NCBI GenBank assembly: GCA_023249815.1
Contig: JAHFBX010000177.1
Location: 1-6,295 of the forward strand
Length of the DNA: 6,295 nt
From: Candidatus Eiseniibacteriota bacterium
GTDB taxonomy: Bacteria > Eisenbacteria > RBG-16-71-46
Direction: 5' to 3'
Part shown: in pieces, positions 1-5,656 of the stretch
Layout of the letters: the number at the start of each line of letters is the position of its first letter
How positions within the stretch are numbered: the first letter of the stretch is position 1
Translations under genes and position numbers: made by a program
Notes under the pieces: generated by a model
What the model was told of the DNA's origin: nothing
The model's database searches: none
The model's input: only the letters and a program-made list of their open reading frames with translations

Positions 1-465
1 GCGTCCGTCGAAATGGCAGGAGTCGCCCATCTCGAGCCAGACGACGTGATCGCCGCACGAGAGCCGTACGCGTCCTTCCACGCACAGCACGATCTCCTCG
101 CCGTGATGGAACTGACGTTTGTCGCTCGTGCTCACGCCAACGGGCAACTCGGCCTGCAGGAGCTCCAGGTTCCGGCGGGGCTGGGCACTCAGGACTTCGA
201 CCCGTGAGCCATCACCGTTGAAGCTCATGTTCGGCCGCTCGGCGCGGCGCACGACGTACGGCGCGAGTCCTTCTTCCACAACGAGGTACGCCACCGAGGT
301 CTCGAGCGACTTCGCGAGGTCCTGGAGCGTGGCCAGCGAGGGGGAGGTCCGGCCGTTCTCCACCTGGCTCACGAAACCCTTCGAGAGCCCAGTGGCTTCC
401 GCCAATTGCTGCACCGTGAGTCCGCGGCGGAGCCGGAGGTCACGGATCTTGCGACCCAACTGCAT
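1..465 (-). CDS. XRE-family transcriptional regulator with C-terminal cupin domain (3' end cut by window)
   Basis: Reading leftward from the ATG at 465-463, the frame stays open for 155 codons to base 1, so the C-terminus is missing. Residues 1-65 form a lambda-repressor-type helix-turn-helix: GRKIRDLRLRRGLT, then LAEATGLSKGFVSQVENG (about 21-38), with SKGFVSQVE as the likely recognition helix, followed by SPSLATLQDLAKSL. A linker (66-98) leads into a cupin fold: RQFHHGEEIVLCVEGRVRL (about 118-135), with the HHGEE metal or ligand-binding motif, then GDHVVWLEMGDSCHF, where cupin motif 2 begins. Members of this family bind DNA as dimers and sense a small ligand in the cupin; they often control amino-acid, polyamine or stress genes. 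The effector and targets here are unknown. The start is supported by GGAGG seven bases upstream. It lies 227 bases downstream of the ABC operon and has its own promoter, so it is probably transcribed separately. Complete relatives are typically about 180-200 residues, so roughly 30-45 are missing. Confidence 0.9.
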   Translation of the reverse strand, partial: MQLGRKIRDLRLRRGLTVQQLAEATGLSKGFVSQVENGRTSPSLATLQDLAKSLETSVAYLVVEEGLAPYVVRRAERPNMSFNGDGSRVEVLSAQPRRNLELLQAELPVGVSTSDKRQFHHGEEIVLCVEGRVRLSCGDHVVWLEMGDSCHFDGR

Positions 466-482
466 GGAGTCACCTCCGGAGG
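466..482 (-). promoter_or_regulatory. Ribosome binding site of the regulator, within possible hairpin
   Basis: GGAGG lies seven bases before the ATG at 465. The twelve bases directly before the ATG (477-466) read GGAG-GTGA-CTCC on the minus strand, a four-base stem closed by a GNRA-type tetraloop that contains the Shine-Dalgarno bases. The site also overlaps a perfect 10-bp palindrome, CCTCCGGAGG, at 473-482. The ribosome binding site is clear; a regulatory role for the fold is inference. Confidence 0.65.
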
Positions 483-514
483 AGAGAGAGGGGGAGAGCG
501 GAGTGACAGAACAG

Positions 515-543
515 AGTTTAGGCAGCTTCCGCAGGGCAGTCAA
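515..543 (-). promoter_or_regulatory. Putative sigma70-type promoter of the XRE-cupin regulator
   Basis: On the minus strand, TTGACT (543-538, five of six matches to the -35 consensus) is followed after exactly 17 bases by TAAACT (520-515, four of six matches to the -10). Transcription would start near 508, giving a 5' leader of about 40 bases before the ATG at 465. It lies in the correct orientation between the end of the ABC operon and the regulator, and is the best promoter match I found in the window. The start site is inferred. Confidence 0.6.
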
Positions 544-549
544 CGACCA

Positions 550-564
550 TCGAACGGAATTCGA
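550..564. repeat. Short inverted repeat upstream of the regulator promoter
   Basis: TCGAA-CGGAA-TTCGA is an inverted repeat with perfect five-base arms and a five-base centre. It ends six bases upstream of the -35 hexamer of the regulator promoter. The size and position would suit an operator, for instance for autoregulation by the XRE protein, but arms this short can arise by chance. The rest of the 466-692 gap shows no open frame I would call a gene and no clear terminator for the ABC operon. Confidence 0.3.
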
Positions 565-692
565 CCGTCCTTACCATGCCCCGGACGCCGCGACGTGCAG
601 GCTGCAATCCGGAGCTCGGGTCGCGACGGGTGGATCTGTTCTCCCCGTCATGACGCGCGGCGAGAAGGGGCCACTCAGCGGACGGACGCGCC

Positions 693-2588
693 TCACCGCG
701 TCGTCACGGCCGCCGGCTCCGAGTCCTCTCCGCCCAGGTACTGGAGCTGAACGAGGCGGTGGTAGAGCCCGCCCGCCGCCATGAGCTGGGCGTGGCTCCC
801 GGTCTCTCGCACCCGGCCGTGGTGGAGCACGACGATGCGATCCACGTCGTGGATCGTCGACAGCCGGTGGGCGATGACGAGGCTCGTCCGGCCGGCGAGG
901 AGCCGGCGGAGTGCCGAGCGGATCAGTCGCTCGGTGTGCGTATCCACACTCGACGTGGCCTCGTCCAGGACGAGCAGTCCCGGGTCGCGGGCCAGCGTGC
1001 GGGCGAACGCCAGCAGCTGTTTCTCGCCGGCCGAGAGCGTGGCGCCCCGCTCCCGGATCGGGGCGCCGTAGGCACCGGGCAGCCGCCTGACCACCGCGTC
1101 GGCGTGCACCTCGACCGCCGCGGCGCGCGCCTGCTCGGGAGCCACGTTGGGGTCACCGAGCGTGAGGTTCTCCTCGACGGTCCCCGAGAACAGGAACACG
1201 TCCTGGAGCACGAGCCCGATCCGTCGGCGCAGCGCCTCGGGGTCCCAGTCGGCGAGCGAGCGGCCCTTCACCCGGATCTCGCCGCGTTGCGGCGCGTAGA
1301 AGCGGAGCAGCAGGCTCGTGAGCGTGGTCTTGCCCGAGCCTGTAGGTCCCACCACTGCGACCCGCTCGCCGGGCTCGAGCGTGAAACTCACGTCCTCCAG
1401 CACCCAGCGTTCGCCCGAGTAGGCGAACCAGACGTGGTCGAACTCCACGCGGGTGCCCGATCCCACACCATCCGCGTCGTCCACGTGCGCCACGCGCGGG
1501 ATCTCGGGCAGCAGGCCGGCTGCCGTGATCCGCGCCCCCGGCCCGTGCCCGTCGGCGACTCGCGCCCCCGGCAGGCGGACCGCAGCGGCGTCCACGGGCG
1601 TGTCGAGCAGCTCGAAGATGCGCTCGGCCGACGCCATCGCCTGCTGCAGGATGCCGTACTTCTCCGACAGGTCCGACAGCGGGCGAAAGAAGCGCTGCGT
1701 GTACTGGATGAACGCCACCAGCGTGCCGAGCGTGATGCCCGTCCACATGACCTGGCGGCCGCCGTACCAGACGATGAGCGCCAGCGCCATGGCGCTCACC
1801 AGTTCGAGCAGCGGGAAGAACACGGCGTGATAGCGGTTCGCGAGCAGGTTCGCGTCGCGGTGCGCGGCATTGATATCGCGAAACTCCCCGAGGTTCCGTG
1901 ACTCGCGGCCCAGCAGCTGCACCGTGCTCATGCCGCCGAGGTTCTCGTTCAGGAACGCGTTCAGCCTCGCGACACAGCTCCGGACGTCGCGGAACACGCG
2001 CCGGACCCGTACGCGGAACGTGAGCGTGACGAGCACCATGAGCGGCAGCACCGAGAACGTGACGACCAGCAACTCCACGTTGAGTTGCGCCATCGCGACG
2101 ACGATGCCGATCAGGATGAAGAGGTCCCCGAACAGCGCGTCCACGCCGGCGGTGAACATCTCGTTCAGCACCTCGACATCGTTCGTGACGCGGGTCATGA
2201 GTCGCCCGACGGGCTGGCGGTCGAAGTACGACACGGGCAGGCGCTGCAGGTGGCGGAACAGGTGGGCGCGCAGATCGCGCATCAGGTTCTGCCCGACGCG
2301 CTGCATGATCTGAGTCTGCAGGTAACCCAAGCCCATCCCGATCAGCAGCGCCGACAGGTAGGCGAGCGCGATGCGGTCGAGCACGTACGTGTCGCGGTGG
2401 CGGATGCCGAGGTCGATGGCCTCCTTCGTGAGCCACGGGTAGGCGAGCTGCACGCCCGCCGCGGCGAGCGTCACGATCACCGCGAACGCGACCTGGCCGC
2501 GATACGGCGTCAGGTAGGCGAACATGCGCACTGCGAGGCGGTGCTCGTACGCCCGGCCGGCGTCCTCCTCGGGGTCGTGCACGCTCAT
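693..2588 (-). CDS. ABC exporter half-transporter, catalytically competent NBD subunit (MdlB/YheH/TM288-like)
   Basis: This is a 631-residue inner-membrane fusion of a six-helix type IV exporter domain (about residues 20-330) and a nucleotide-binding domain (about 380-620). It should form a heterodimer with the preceding gene product and use ATP to export a substrate that the sequence does not reveal. Visible motifs are Walker A GPTGSGKTT (414-422), Q-loop Gln462, the diverged signature LSAGE (518-522), Walker B LLVLDE with catalytic Glu543, D-loop SSVD (546-549) and H-loop His574. The normal Glu with an abnormal signature complements the partner exactly. A stretch of about 50 residues rich in Gly, Ala, Asp and Pro (about 329-379) separates the two domains and lengthens the protein relative to its partner. 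The ATG overlaps the previous stop as ATGA and no strong ribosome binding site precedes it, indicating translational coupling. The frame stays open far upstream of this ATG, but that extension is Arg/Ala/His-rich and runs through the neighbouring gene, so it is not coding. Confidence 0.95.
   Translation of the reverse strand: MSVHDPEEDAGRAYEHRLAVRMFAYLTPYRGQVAFAVIVTLAAAGVQLAYPWLTKEAIDLGIRHRDTYVLDRIALAYLSALLIGMGLGYLQTQIMQRVGQNLMRDLRAHLFRHLQRLPVSYFDRQPVGRLMTRVTNDVEVLNEMFTAGVDALFGDLFILIGIVVAMAQLNVELLVVTFSVLPLMVLVTLTFRVRVRRVFRDVRSCVARLNAFLNENLGGMSTVQLLGRESRNLGEFRDINAAHRDANLLANRYHAVFFPLLELVSAMALALIVWYGGRQVMWTGITLGTLVAFIQYTQRFFRPLSDLSEKYGILQQAMASAERIFELLDTPVDAAAVRLPGARVADGHGPGARITAAGLLPEIPRVAHVDDADGVGSGTRVEFDHVWFAYSGERWVLEDVSFTLEPGERVAVVGPTGSGKTTLTSLLLRFYAPQRGEIRVKGRSLADWDPEALRRRIGLVLQDVFLFSGTVEENLTLGDPNVAPEQARAAAVEVHADAVVRRLPGAYGAPIRERGATLSAGEKQLLAFARTLARDPGLLVLDEATSSVDTHTERLIRSALRRLLAGRTSLVIAHRLSTIHDVDRIVVLHHGRVRETGSHAQLMAAGGLYHRLVQLQYLGGEDSEPAAVTTR
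2585..2588 (-). other. ATGA start-stop overlap coupling the two ABC subunits
   Basis: The TGA of the upstream subunit (2587-2585) and the ATG of the downstream subunit (2588-2586) share bases in ATGA. This arrangement is common for subunits needed in equal amounts and fits obligate heterodimer assembly. Only a weak GAG-type site lies ahead of the second ATG, so re-initiation by the terminating ribosome is the likely route. Confidence 0.85.
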
Positions 2589-4348
2589 GACGCGGCGATC
2601 TCGTCTTCGAGCTGCTGCGCGCGGTGGAGCGCCGCGTAGTGGCCCCCGAGCGCCAGCAGCTCGGCGTGCTGTCCGCGCTCGACGATGCGCCCCTGGTCCA
2701 GCACGAGGATCAGGTCGGCCTCGCGAACCGTGCTCACTCGATGGGAGACGAGCAGCGTCGTGCGCCGCCGCATCTCGCCGCGCAGTCCCTCGAGGATGGC
2801 CTCCTCCGTTTGCGTGTCCACGTTGGAGAGGCAGTCGTCCAGCAGGAGGATCGGGGCGTCGCGCAGCACGGCGCGCGCGATAGCGGTGCGTTGCTTCTGC
2901 CCCCCCGAGAGCGTGATGCCGCGCTCGCCGACGAACGTACGGTAGCCGTCCGGAAAGCTGGCGATGTCGTCGTGCAGGTGCGCGATCTGAGCCGCCCGCG
3001 CGACGGCGCCGGCGTCCTCGCGCTCCACGCCGTACGCGATGTTCGCCGCCACCGTGATGGAGAACAGGAACGGATCCTGCGGCACGCTCGCCACCTGGGC
3101 GCGCAGCCACGCCAGGTCCAGCCCACGCACGTCGTGGCCGTCCACGAACACGGTGCCAGCGGGCGGGTCGAACAGCCGCGGAAGCAGCGCCAGCAGCGTG
3201 CTCTTGCCCGAGCCCGTCCGGCCCACGATGGCCACGGTGGACCCGGCCGGCACGCGGAACGTGACGCCCCGGAGCACCGGCGTGGGAGCGCCCGGATAAT
3301 TGAACGTGAGGTCGCGGAACTCGAGCCCGCCACGCGCCGGCTCCGCAGGGACGCGCGCACCCGGCGCGCTCGTGATGGCAGGCTCCTCCTCCAACAGGCT
3401 GGTGATGCGCTGGAACGAGGCCGAGCCGCGCTGGAAGATGTTGATCACCCAGCCCAGCGCCACCATCGGCCAGTTCAGCATGCCGAGGTAGACGGTGAAT
3501 GCCACGAACTGGCCGAGCGTGATGTGGCCCGAGATCACTTCGCGGCCGCCGATCCAGATGGCGAGCAGTGCGCCCACGCCGCTCCAGAACGCGAGCGACG
3601 GCTGGAACACGCCGCTGACGCGGATCAGCTCGAGATGCCCGCGGCGGTAGTCCTCGGACAGCGCGTCGAAGCGCCTGGCCTCGCGCGGCTCGGCGCCGAA
3701 CGCGCGCACGACGCGCACGCCCGCGAGGTTCTCCTGCACCTGCGCGCTCAGCTCGGCCATGCGCTGCTGGACGCCTTCGAACCGGCGGTGGATGCGGTCG
3801 CCGAACCACCACACGGACAGGCTCACGAGTGGCAGCGGCAGCAGCGAGAGCAACGTGAGCCTCGGGCTGATCGCGAGCATGAACGTGAGCGACAGCACGC
3901 CCACGGTGAGCGTGTTCACGGTGTACATGACGCCGGGCCCGAGCATCATGCGCACCGCCGCCATGTCGTTCGTGGCGATGGACATGAGCTCGCCAGTCCG
4001 CCGGCGGTGGAACCACTCGAGCGGCTGGCGCTGGAGGTGCGCGAAGAACTCGTTCCGGATGTCGAACTCGAGCTGGCGCGAGATGCCGATGACCCAGTGC
4101 CGCATGCCGAAACGGAACATGCCCGCGAGCACGGCGATGCCGAGCACGAACAGCGCGTAGCGCCCGAGCTTCTCCGCGGTGACGCCGCCGTACAGGTCGT
4201 CGATGGCGTGGCGGAGCACGAGCGGTTGCGAGAGCTGCACGACGTTCGCGCACGCCACGCACACGATGCCCCGCACGAGGCCCGTTCGATGACGGGCCGC
4301 GGCTCGGAGCAATCGGACGAAGTGGGCGGGTATCACGACTCCTCGCAC
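2585..4348 (-). CDS. ABC exporter half-transporter, degenerate-site NBD subunit (MdlA/YheI/TM287-like)
   Basis: This is a 587-residue half-transporter: six predicted membrane helices (starting near residues 23, 64, 134, 163, 245 and 277) followed by an NBD from about 340. Motifs are Walker A GRTGSGKST (376-384), Q-loop Gln424, the canonical signature LSGGQ (480-484), Walker B ILLLDD with Asp505 in place of the catalytic Glu, D-loop SNVD and H-loop His536. In known heterodimeric exporters (TM287/288, BmrCD) this Glu-to-Asp change marks the subunit with the non-hydrolysing site, while its intact LSGGQ completes the active site of the partner. It lies 25 bases after the outer-membrane barrel gene and overlaps the next ABC gene by four bases. 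The start is uncertain. GTG at 4348 is the longest choice but has no good ribosome binding site; GTG at 4336 lies only two bases after AGGAG; and AGGAG with the five-base spacing used by two other genes here points at ATA (4333). All choices leave the transporter domain intact. Confidence 0.93.
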   Translation of the reverse strand: MRGVVIPAHFVRLLRAAARHRTGLVRGIVCVACANVVQLSQPLVLRHAIDDLYGGVTAEKLGRYALFVLGIAVLAGMFRFGMRHWVIGISRQLEFDIRNEFFAHLQRQPLEWFHRRRTGELMSIATNDMAAVRMMLGPGVMYTVNTLTVGVLSLTFMLAISPRLTLLSLLPLPLVSLSVWWFGDRIHRRFEGVQQRMAELSAQVQENLAGVRVVRAFGAEPREARRFDALSEDYRRGHLELIRVSGVFQPSLAFWSGVGALLAIWIGGREVISGHITLGQFVAFTVYLGMLNWPMVALGWVINIFQRGSASFQRITSLLEEEPAITSAPGARVPAEPARGGLEFRDLTFNYPGAPTPVLRGVTFRVPAGSTVAIVGRTGSGKSTLLALLPRLFDPPAGTVFVDGHDVRGLDLAWLRAQVASVPQDPFLFSITVAANIAYGVEREDAGAVARAAQIAHLHDDIASFPDGYRTFVGERGITLSGGQKQRTAIARAVLRDAPILLLDDCLSNVDTQTEEAILEGLRGEMRRRTTLLVSHRVSTVREADLILVLDQGRIVERGQHAELLALGGHYAALHRAQQLEDEIAAS

Positions 4349-4366
4349 GCGGCGCCTGGCGCCGCG
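4348..4366 (-). repeat. Intercistronic 9-bp inverted repeat between barrel gene and first ABC gene
   Basis: CGCGGCGCC and GGCGCCGCG flank a single central base, so the RNA can form an eight-pair, all-GC hairpin with a three-base CAG loop. It starts seven bases after the stop codon of the outer-membrane protein gene and its last base is the first base of the upstream GTG candidate for the ABC gene. No run of U follows, so it is not a typical intrinsic terminator. It could stabilise the upstream message, cause partial polarity, or affect ABC translation; these roles are inference. Confidence 0.55.
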
Positions 4367-4373
4367 CCGCGAA

Positions 4374-5435
4374 TCAGTGCGCCTTGGTGCCGCCCAGGGC
4401 TCCCGCGAGGCGGTCGAGGCCGGTGTGCTTCCAGGCGATGCCGCAGTAGTACTGGTCCAGGTGCAGCGCGTTGCGCCCGCCCGGCGTGTGCCACGAGCCG
4501 GCGAACACGTCCATGCGTTCGTCCACGCGATAGGTGAGCCGCGGTCCCGCGAGGAACCGGCGCACGCTCAGCTCGGGGCCGTTCGCCGTGGTCACCGGCG
4601 CCGCGAGGCGATCGTAGGCGCCGCCCTGGTAGGTCGACCACTCGCCGCGGAAGGCACCGCTCACGAGCAGCTGCGGCCGAACCCAGATGCCAAGCTCGGC
4701 GGAGCCGGTCGCGAAGTCGGCCGTCCGATCCGGCTTGCCGCCGACGTCGTCGAGCGAAAGCCCGAGACCGCGGTGGAAGGGAAGGAGCGTCTCGACGATC
4801 GACCGCAGCGCGCGTCCATCTGGCGTCAGGAAGAACGTGCTCACGCCAGTGCCCACGGTCCAGTACGCGTTGCGACCCGCGGCGCCGCCGACTTCGAGTC
4901 CCGCCGAGAGGCTCTGAAGCCCCTGCGAGAAGAACGTCGCGGGATCGCTGAAAGTCTGCGAGGAGAGAGATTCGAGTTCCCCCCCATCCAAGCCTCCCGA
5001 GCCCGACGTCCCGGGGAAGAGCCGACGATTCGTCCCGAGCGGCGCCGTCCAGCCGAGCTCGAGCGCGATCGGCAGCCGACCCGAATGCAGCGAGTAACGC
5101 AGGCCGAGTCCCAGGTCTCCGAGCCCGGCAGAAGATCGTCCGGCGGCCCCGTCGGGGACCACGGTGCGCGAGACGAACGGCATCTCGAGAATGAGAGTGG
5201 TGTTCTTCCTCCACCCGAATTCGTTGTGGGAGGTCACGGTCTGCTCGTCGAAGCGTGCGCCGAGGGACGTGCGCTTCTCGTCCTCGTTACGGAAGTAAGA
5301 CTCGCTGGAGAAGAAGCTGCCGCGGAGTTCGGAGTAGAAGTCGCCGCGGGCGAGACCCCAGGGGGCCGCTTGGGCGCCGGACGGGTGGATCGAAGCCAGC
5401 ATGACGGCGGCGGCCAGGGAACGACGCAGGCTCAT
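4374..5435 (-). CDS. Predicted outer-membrane beta-barrel protein, MetA-pathway/transporter-like, first gene of exporter operon
   Basis: The product is 353 residues. Residues 1-23 are a Sec signal peptide: RR near the start, a hydrophobic Ala/Val/Leu core, then a GAQA/AP type I cleavage site. The mature protein has many short alternating amphipathic segments with aromatic residues and no hydrophobic helix, as expected for an outer-membrane barrel. Its N-terminal pattern (GDFYSELRGSFFSSESYF, then LILEMPFVSRTV) and the glycine-rich GLGDLGLGLRYSL strand (about 104-116) resemble the Phenol_MetA_deg/'transporter' barrels, judged by recall only. Substrate and role are unknown. The ATG at 5435 is preceded by AGGAG at five-base spacing; an in-frame TTG at 5450 would add five residues ahead of the signal peptide and overlap no ribosome binding site. 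The first ABC gene follows after 25 bases on the same strand, suggesting co-transcription and possibly a shared export task. The C-terminus (GGTKAH) lacks the usual terminal aromatic residue of BAM substrates, and one Cys lies near the end in QYYCG. Confidence 0.75.
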   Translation of the reverse strand: MSLRRSLAAAVMLASIHPSGAQAAPWGLARGDFYSELRGSFFSSESYFRNEDEKRTSLGARFDEQTVTSHNEFGWRKNTTLILEMPFVSRTVVPDGAAGRSSAGLGDLGLGLRYSLHSGRLPIALELGWTAPLGTNRRLFPGTSGSGGLDGGELESLSSQTFSDPATFFSQGLQSLSAGLEVGGAAGRNAYWTVGTGVSTFFLTPDGRALRSIVETLLPFHRGLGLSLDDVGGKPDRTADFATGSAELGIWVRPQLLVSGAFRGEWSTYQGGAYDRLAAPVTTANGPELSVRRFLAGPRLTYRVDERMDVFAGSWHTPGGRNALHLDQYYCGIAWKHTGLDRLAGALGGTKAH

Positions 5436-5482
5436 CAAGGCTCCTCGCAAGACGACAGGGTGGTCCCGGTGACAGGCGCGCG

Positions 5483-5512
5483 AGACTAATGGCCGTGGGT
5501 TCGGCCGTGCAA
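5483..5512 (-). promoter_or_regulatory. Weak candidate promoter of the barrel-ABC operon
   Basis: On the minus strand TTGCAC (5512-5507) is followed after 17-18 bases by TTAGTC/TAGTCT (5489-5483). Each hexamer has only about three matches to consensus. The spacing and the position about 50-75 bases upstream of the ATG at 5435 are reasonable. A perfect inverted repeat, GGCCG-N6-CGGCC (5491-5506), fills almost the whole spacer and could be an operator. Low confidence without transcript data. Confidence 0.3.
5491..5506. repeat. Inverted repeat GGCCG-N6-CGGCC in the spacer of the operon's candidate promoter
   Basis: The arms are five bases and perfect, and the centre is TGGGTT on the plus strand. 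The repeat sits exactly between the candidate -35 and -10 of the leftward operon, where a bound repressor or a MerR-type activator would act. GC-only arms of this length are common in high-GC DNA, so chance is a serious alternative. Confidence 0.3.
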
Positions 5513-5542
5513 ATGGCGCCTGTCCATTGCCCCGGACCCTAC

Positions 5543-5558
5543 GGACGCGCTTGCGTCC
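5543..5558. repeat. Perfect inverted repeat GGACGC-N4-GCGTCC in the divergent promoter region
   Basis: The six-base arms GGACGC and GCGTCC are separated by GCTT. The repeat overlaps the candidate -35 hexamer of the rightward gene (5551-5556) and lies about 108 bases upstream of the leftward start codon. This suits an operator acting on one or both divergent genes. It could equally form a small RNA stem in the leftward transcript if that starts further upstream. Confidence 0.35.
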
Positions 5559-5578
5559 CGCGCGAACTTCCCTACCAT
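5551..5578 (+). promoter_or_regulatory. Candidate promoter of the right-hand outer-membrane protein gene
   Basis: TTGCGT (5551-5556) and TACCAT (5573-5578, four of six matches to TATAAT) are 16 bases apart, giving a start near 5585 and a leader of about 70 bases. The leader contains a further short inverted repeat, GGACC-N5-GGTCC (5621-5635), shortly before the ribosome binding site. The promoter is a moderate match and unproven. Confidence 0.35.
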
Positions 5579-5656
5579 GCGTCGCCCATGGTGCCCAAGC
5601 TCGTGGATCCCAGAGACCCCGGACCGACCGGGTCCCCCCGTGCGAGAGGAGTCAAG

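Noticed and set aside
570..580. TTACCATGC here and CTACCATGC at 5572-5580 as a shared motif or second promoter
   Set aside because: The match is about eight bases. At the first site no gene on that strand follows and no suitable -35 is placed, so chance is sufficient.
630..692. Possible intrinsic terminator after the ABC operon
   Set aside because: Only an eight-base GTCATGAC palindrome and scattered GC repeats are present. I see no stable hairpin followed by a T-run, so I do not call a terminator.
119..784. Plus-strand open frames over the regulator and the following gap
   Set aside because: They run antisense to a clear HTH-cupin protein and have Ser/Arg/Pro-rich sequence without any recognisable fold.
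759..1901. A 380-codon plus-strand open frame opposite the second ABC gene
   Set aside because: It is composition-driven: Arg/Ala/Glu/His-rich, no recognisable domain, and fully antisense to conserved NBD and membrane-domain sequence.
2589..4262. An in-frame upstream extension that would make the downstream ABC protein 1189 residues, suggesting an ABC fusion
   Set aside because: The extra N-terminal part is an Arg/Ala/His-rich shadow of the upstream ABC gene in another frame. The true protein starts at the ATG at 2588, with a normal exporter N-terminus.
2624..4537. A 637-codon open frame on the plus strand, opposite the first ABC gene
   Set aside because: Its translation is dominated by Arg, Ala, His, Glu and Gln with no domain, signal or membrane pattern. 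It lies antisense to an unmistakable ABC gene, and high GC at third codon positions keeps such frames open.
4333..5214. A second minus-strand frame overlapping the barrel gene
   Set aside because: It is Arg-rich without structure, starts inside the barrel gene and has no convincing ribosome binding site.
4377..5489. A 370-codon plus-strand open frame opposite the outer-membrane protein gene
   Set aside because: No signal peptide or domain is visible and charged residues dominate. The minus-strand frame has a signal peptide, a barrel pattern and a well-spaced ribosome binding site.
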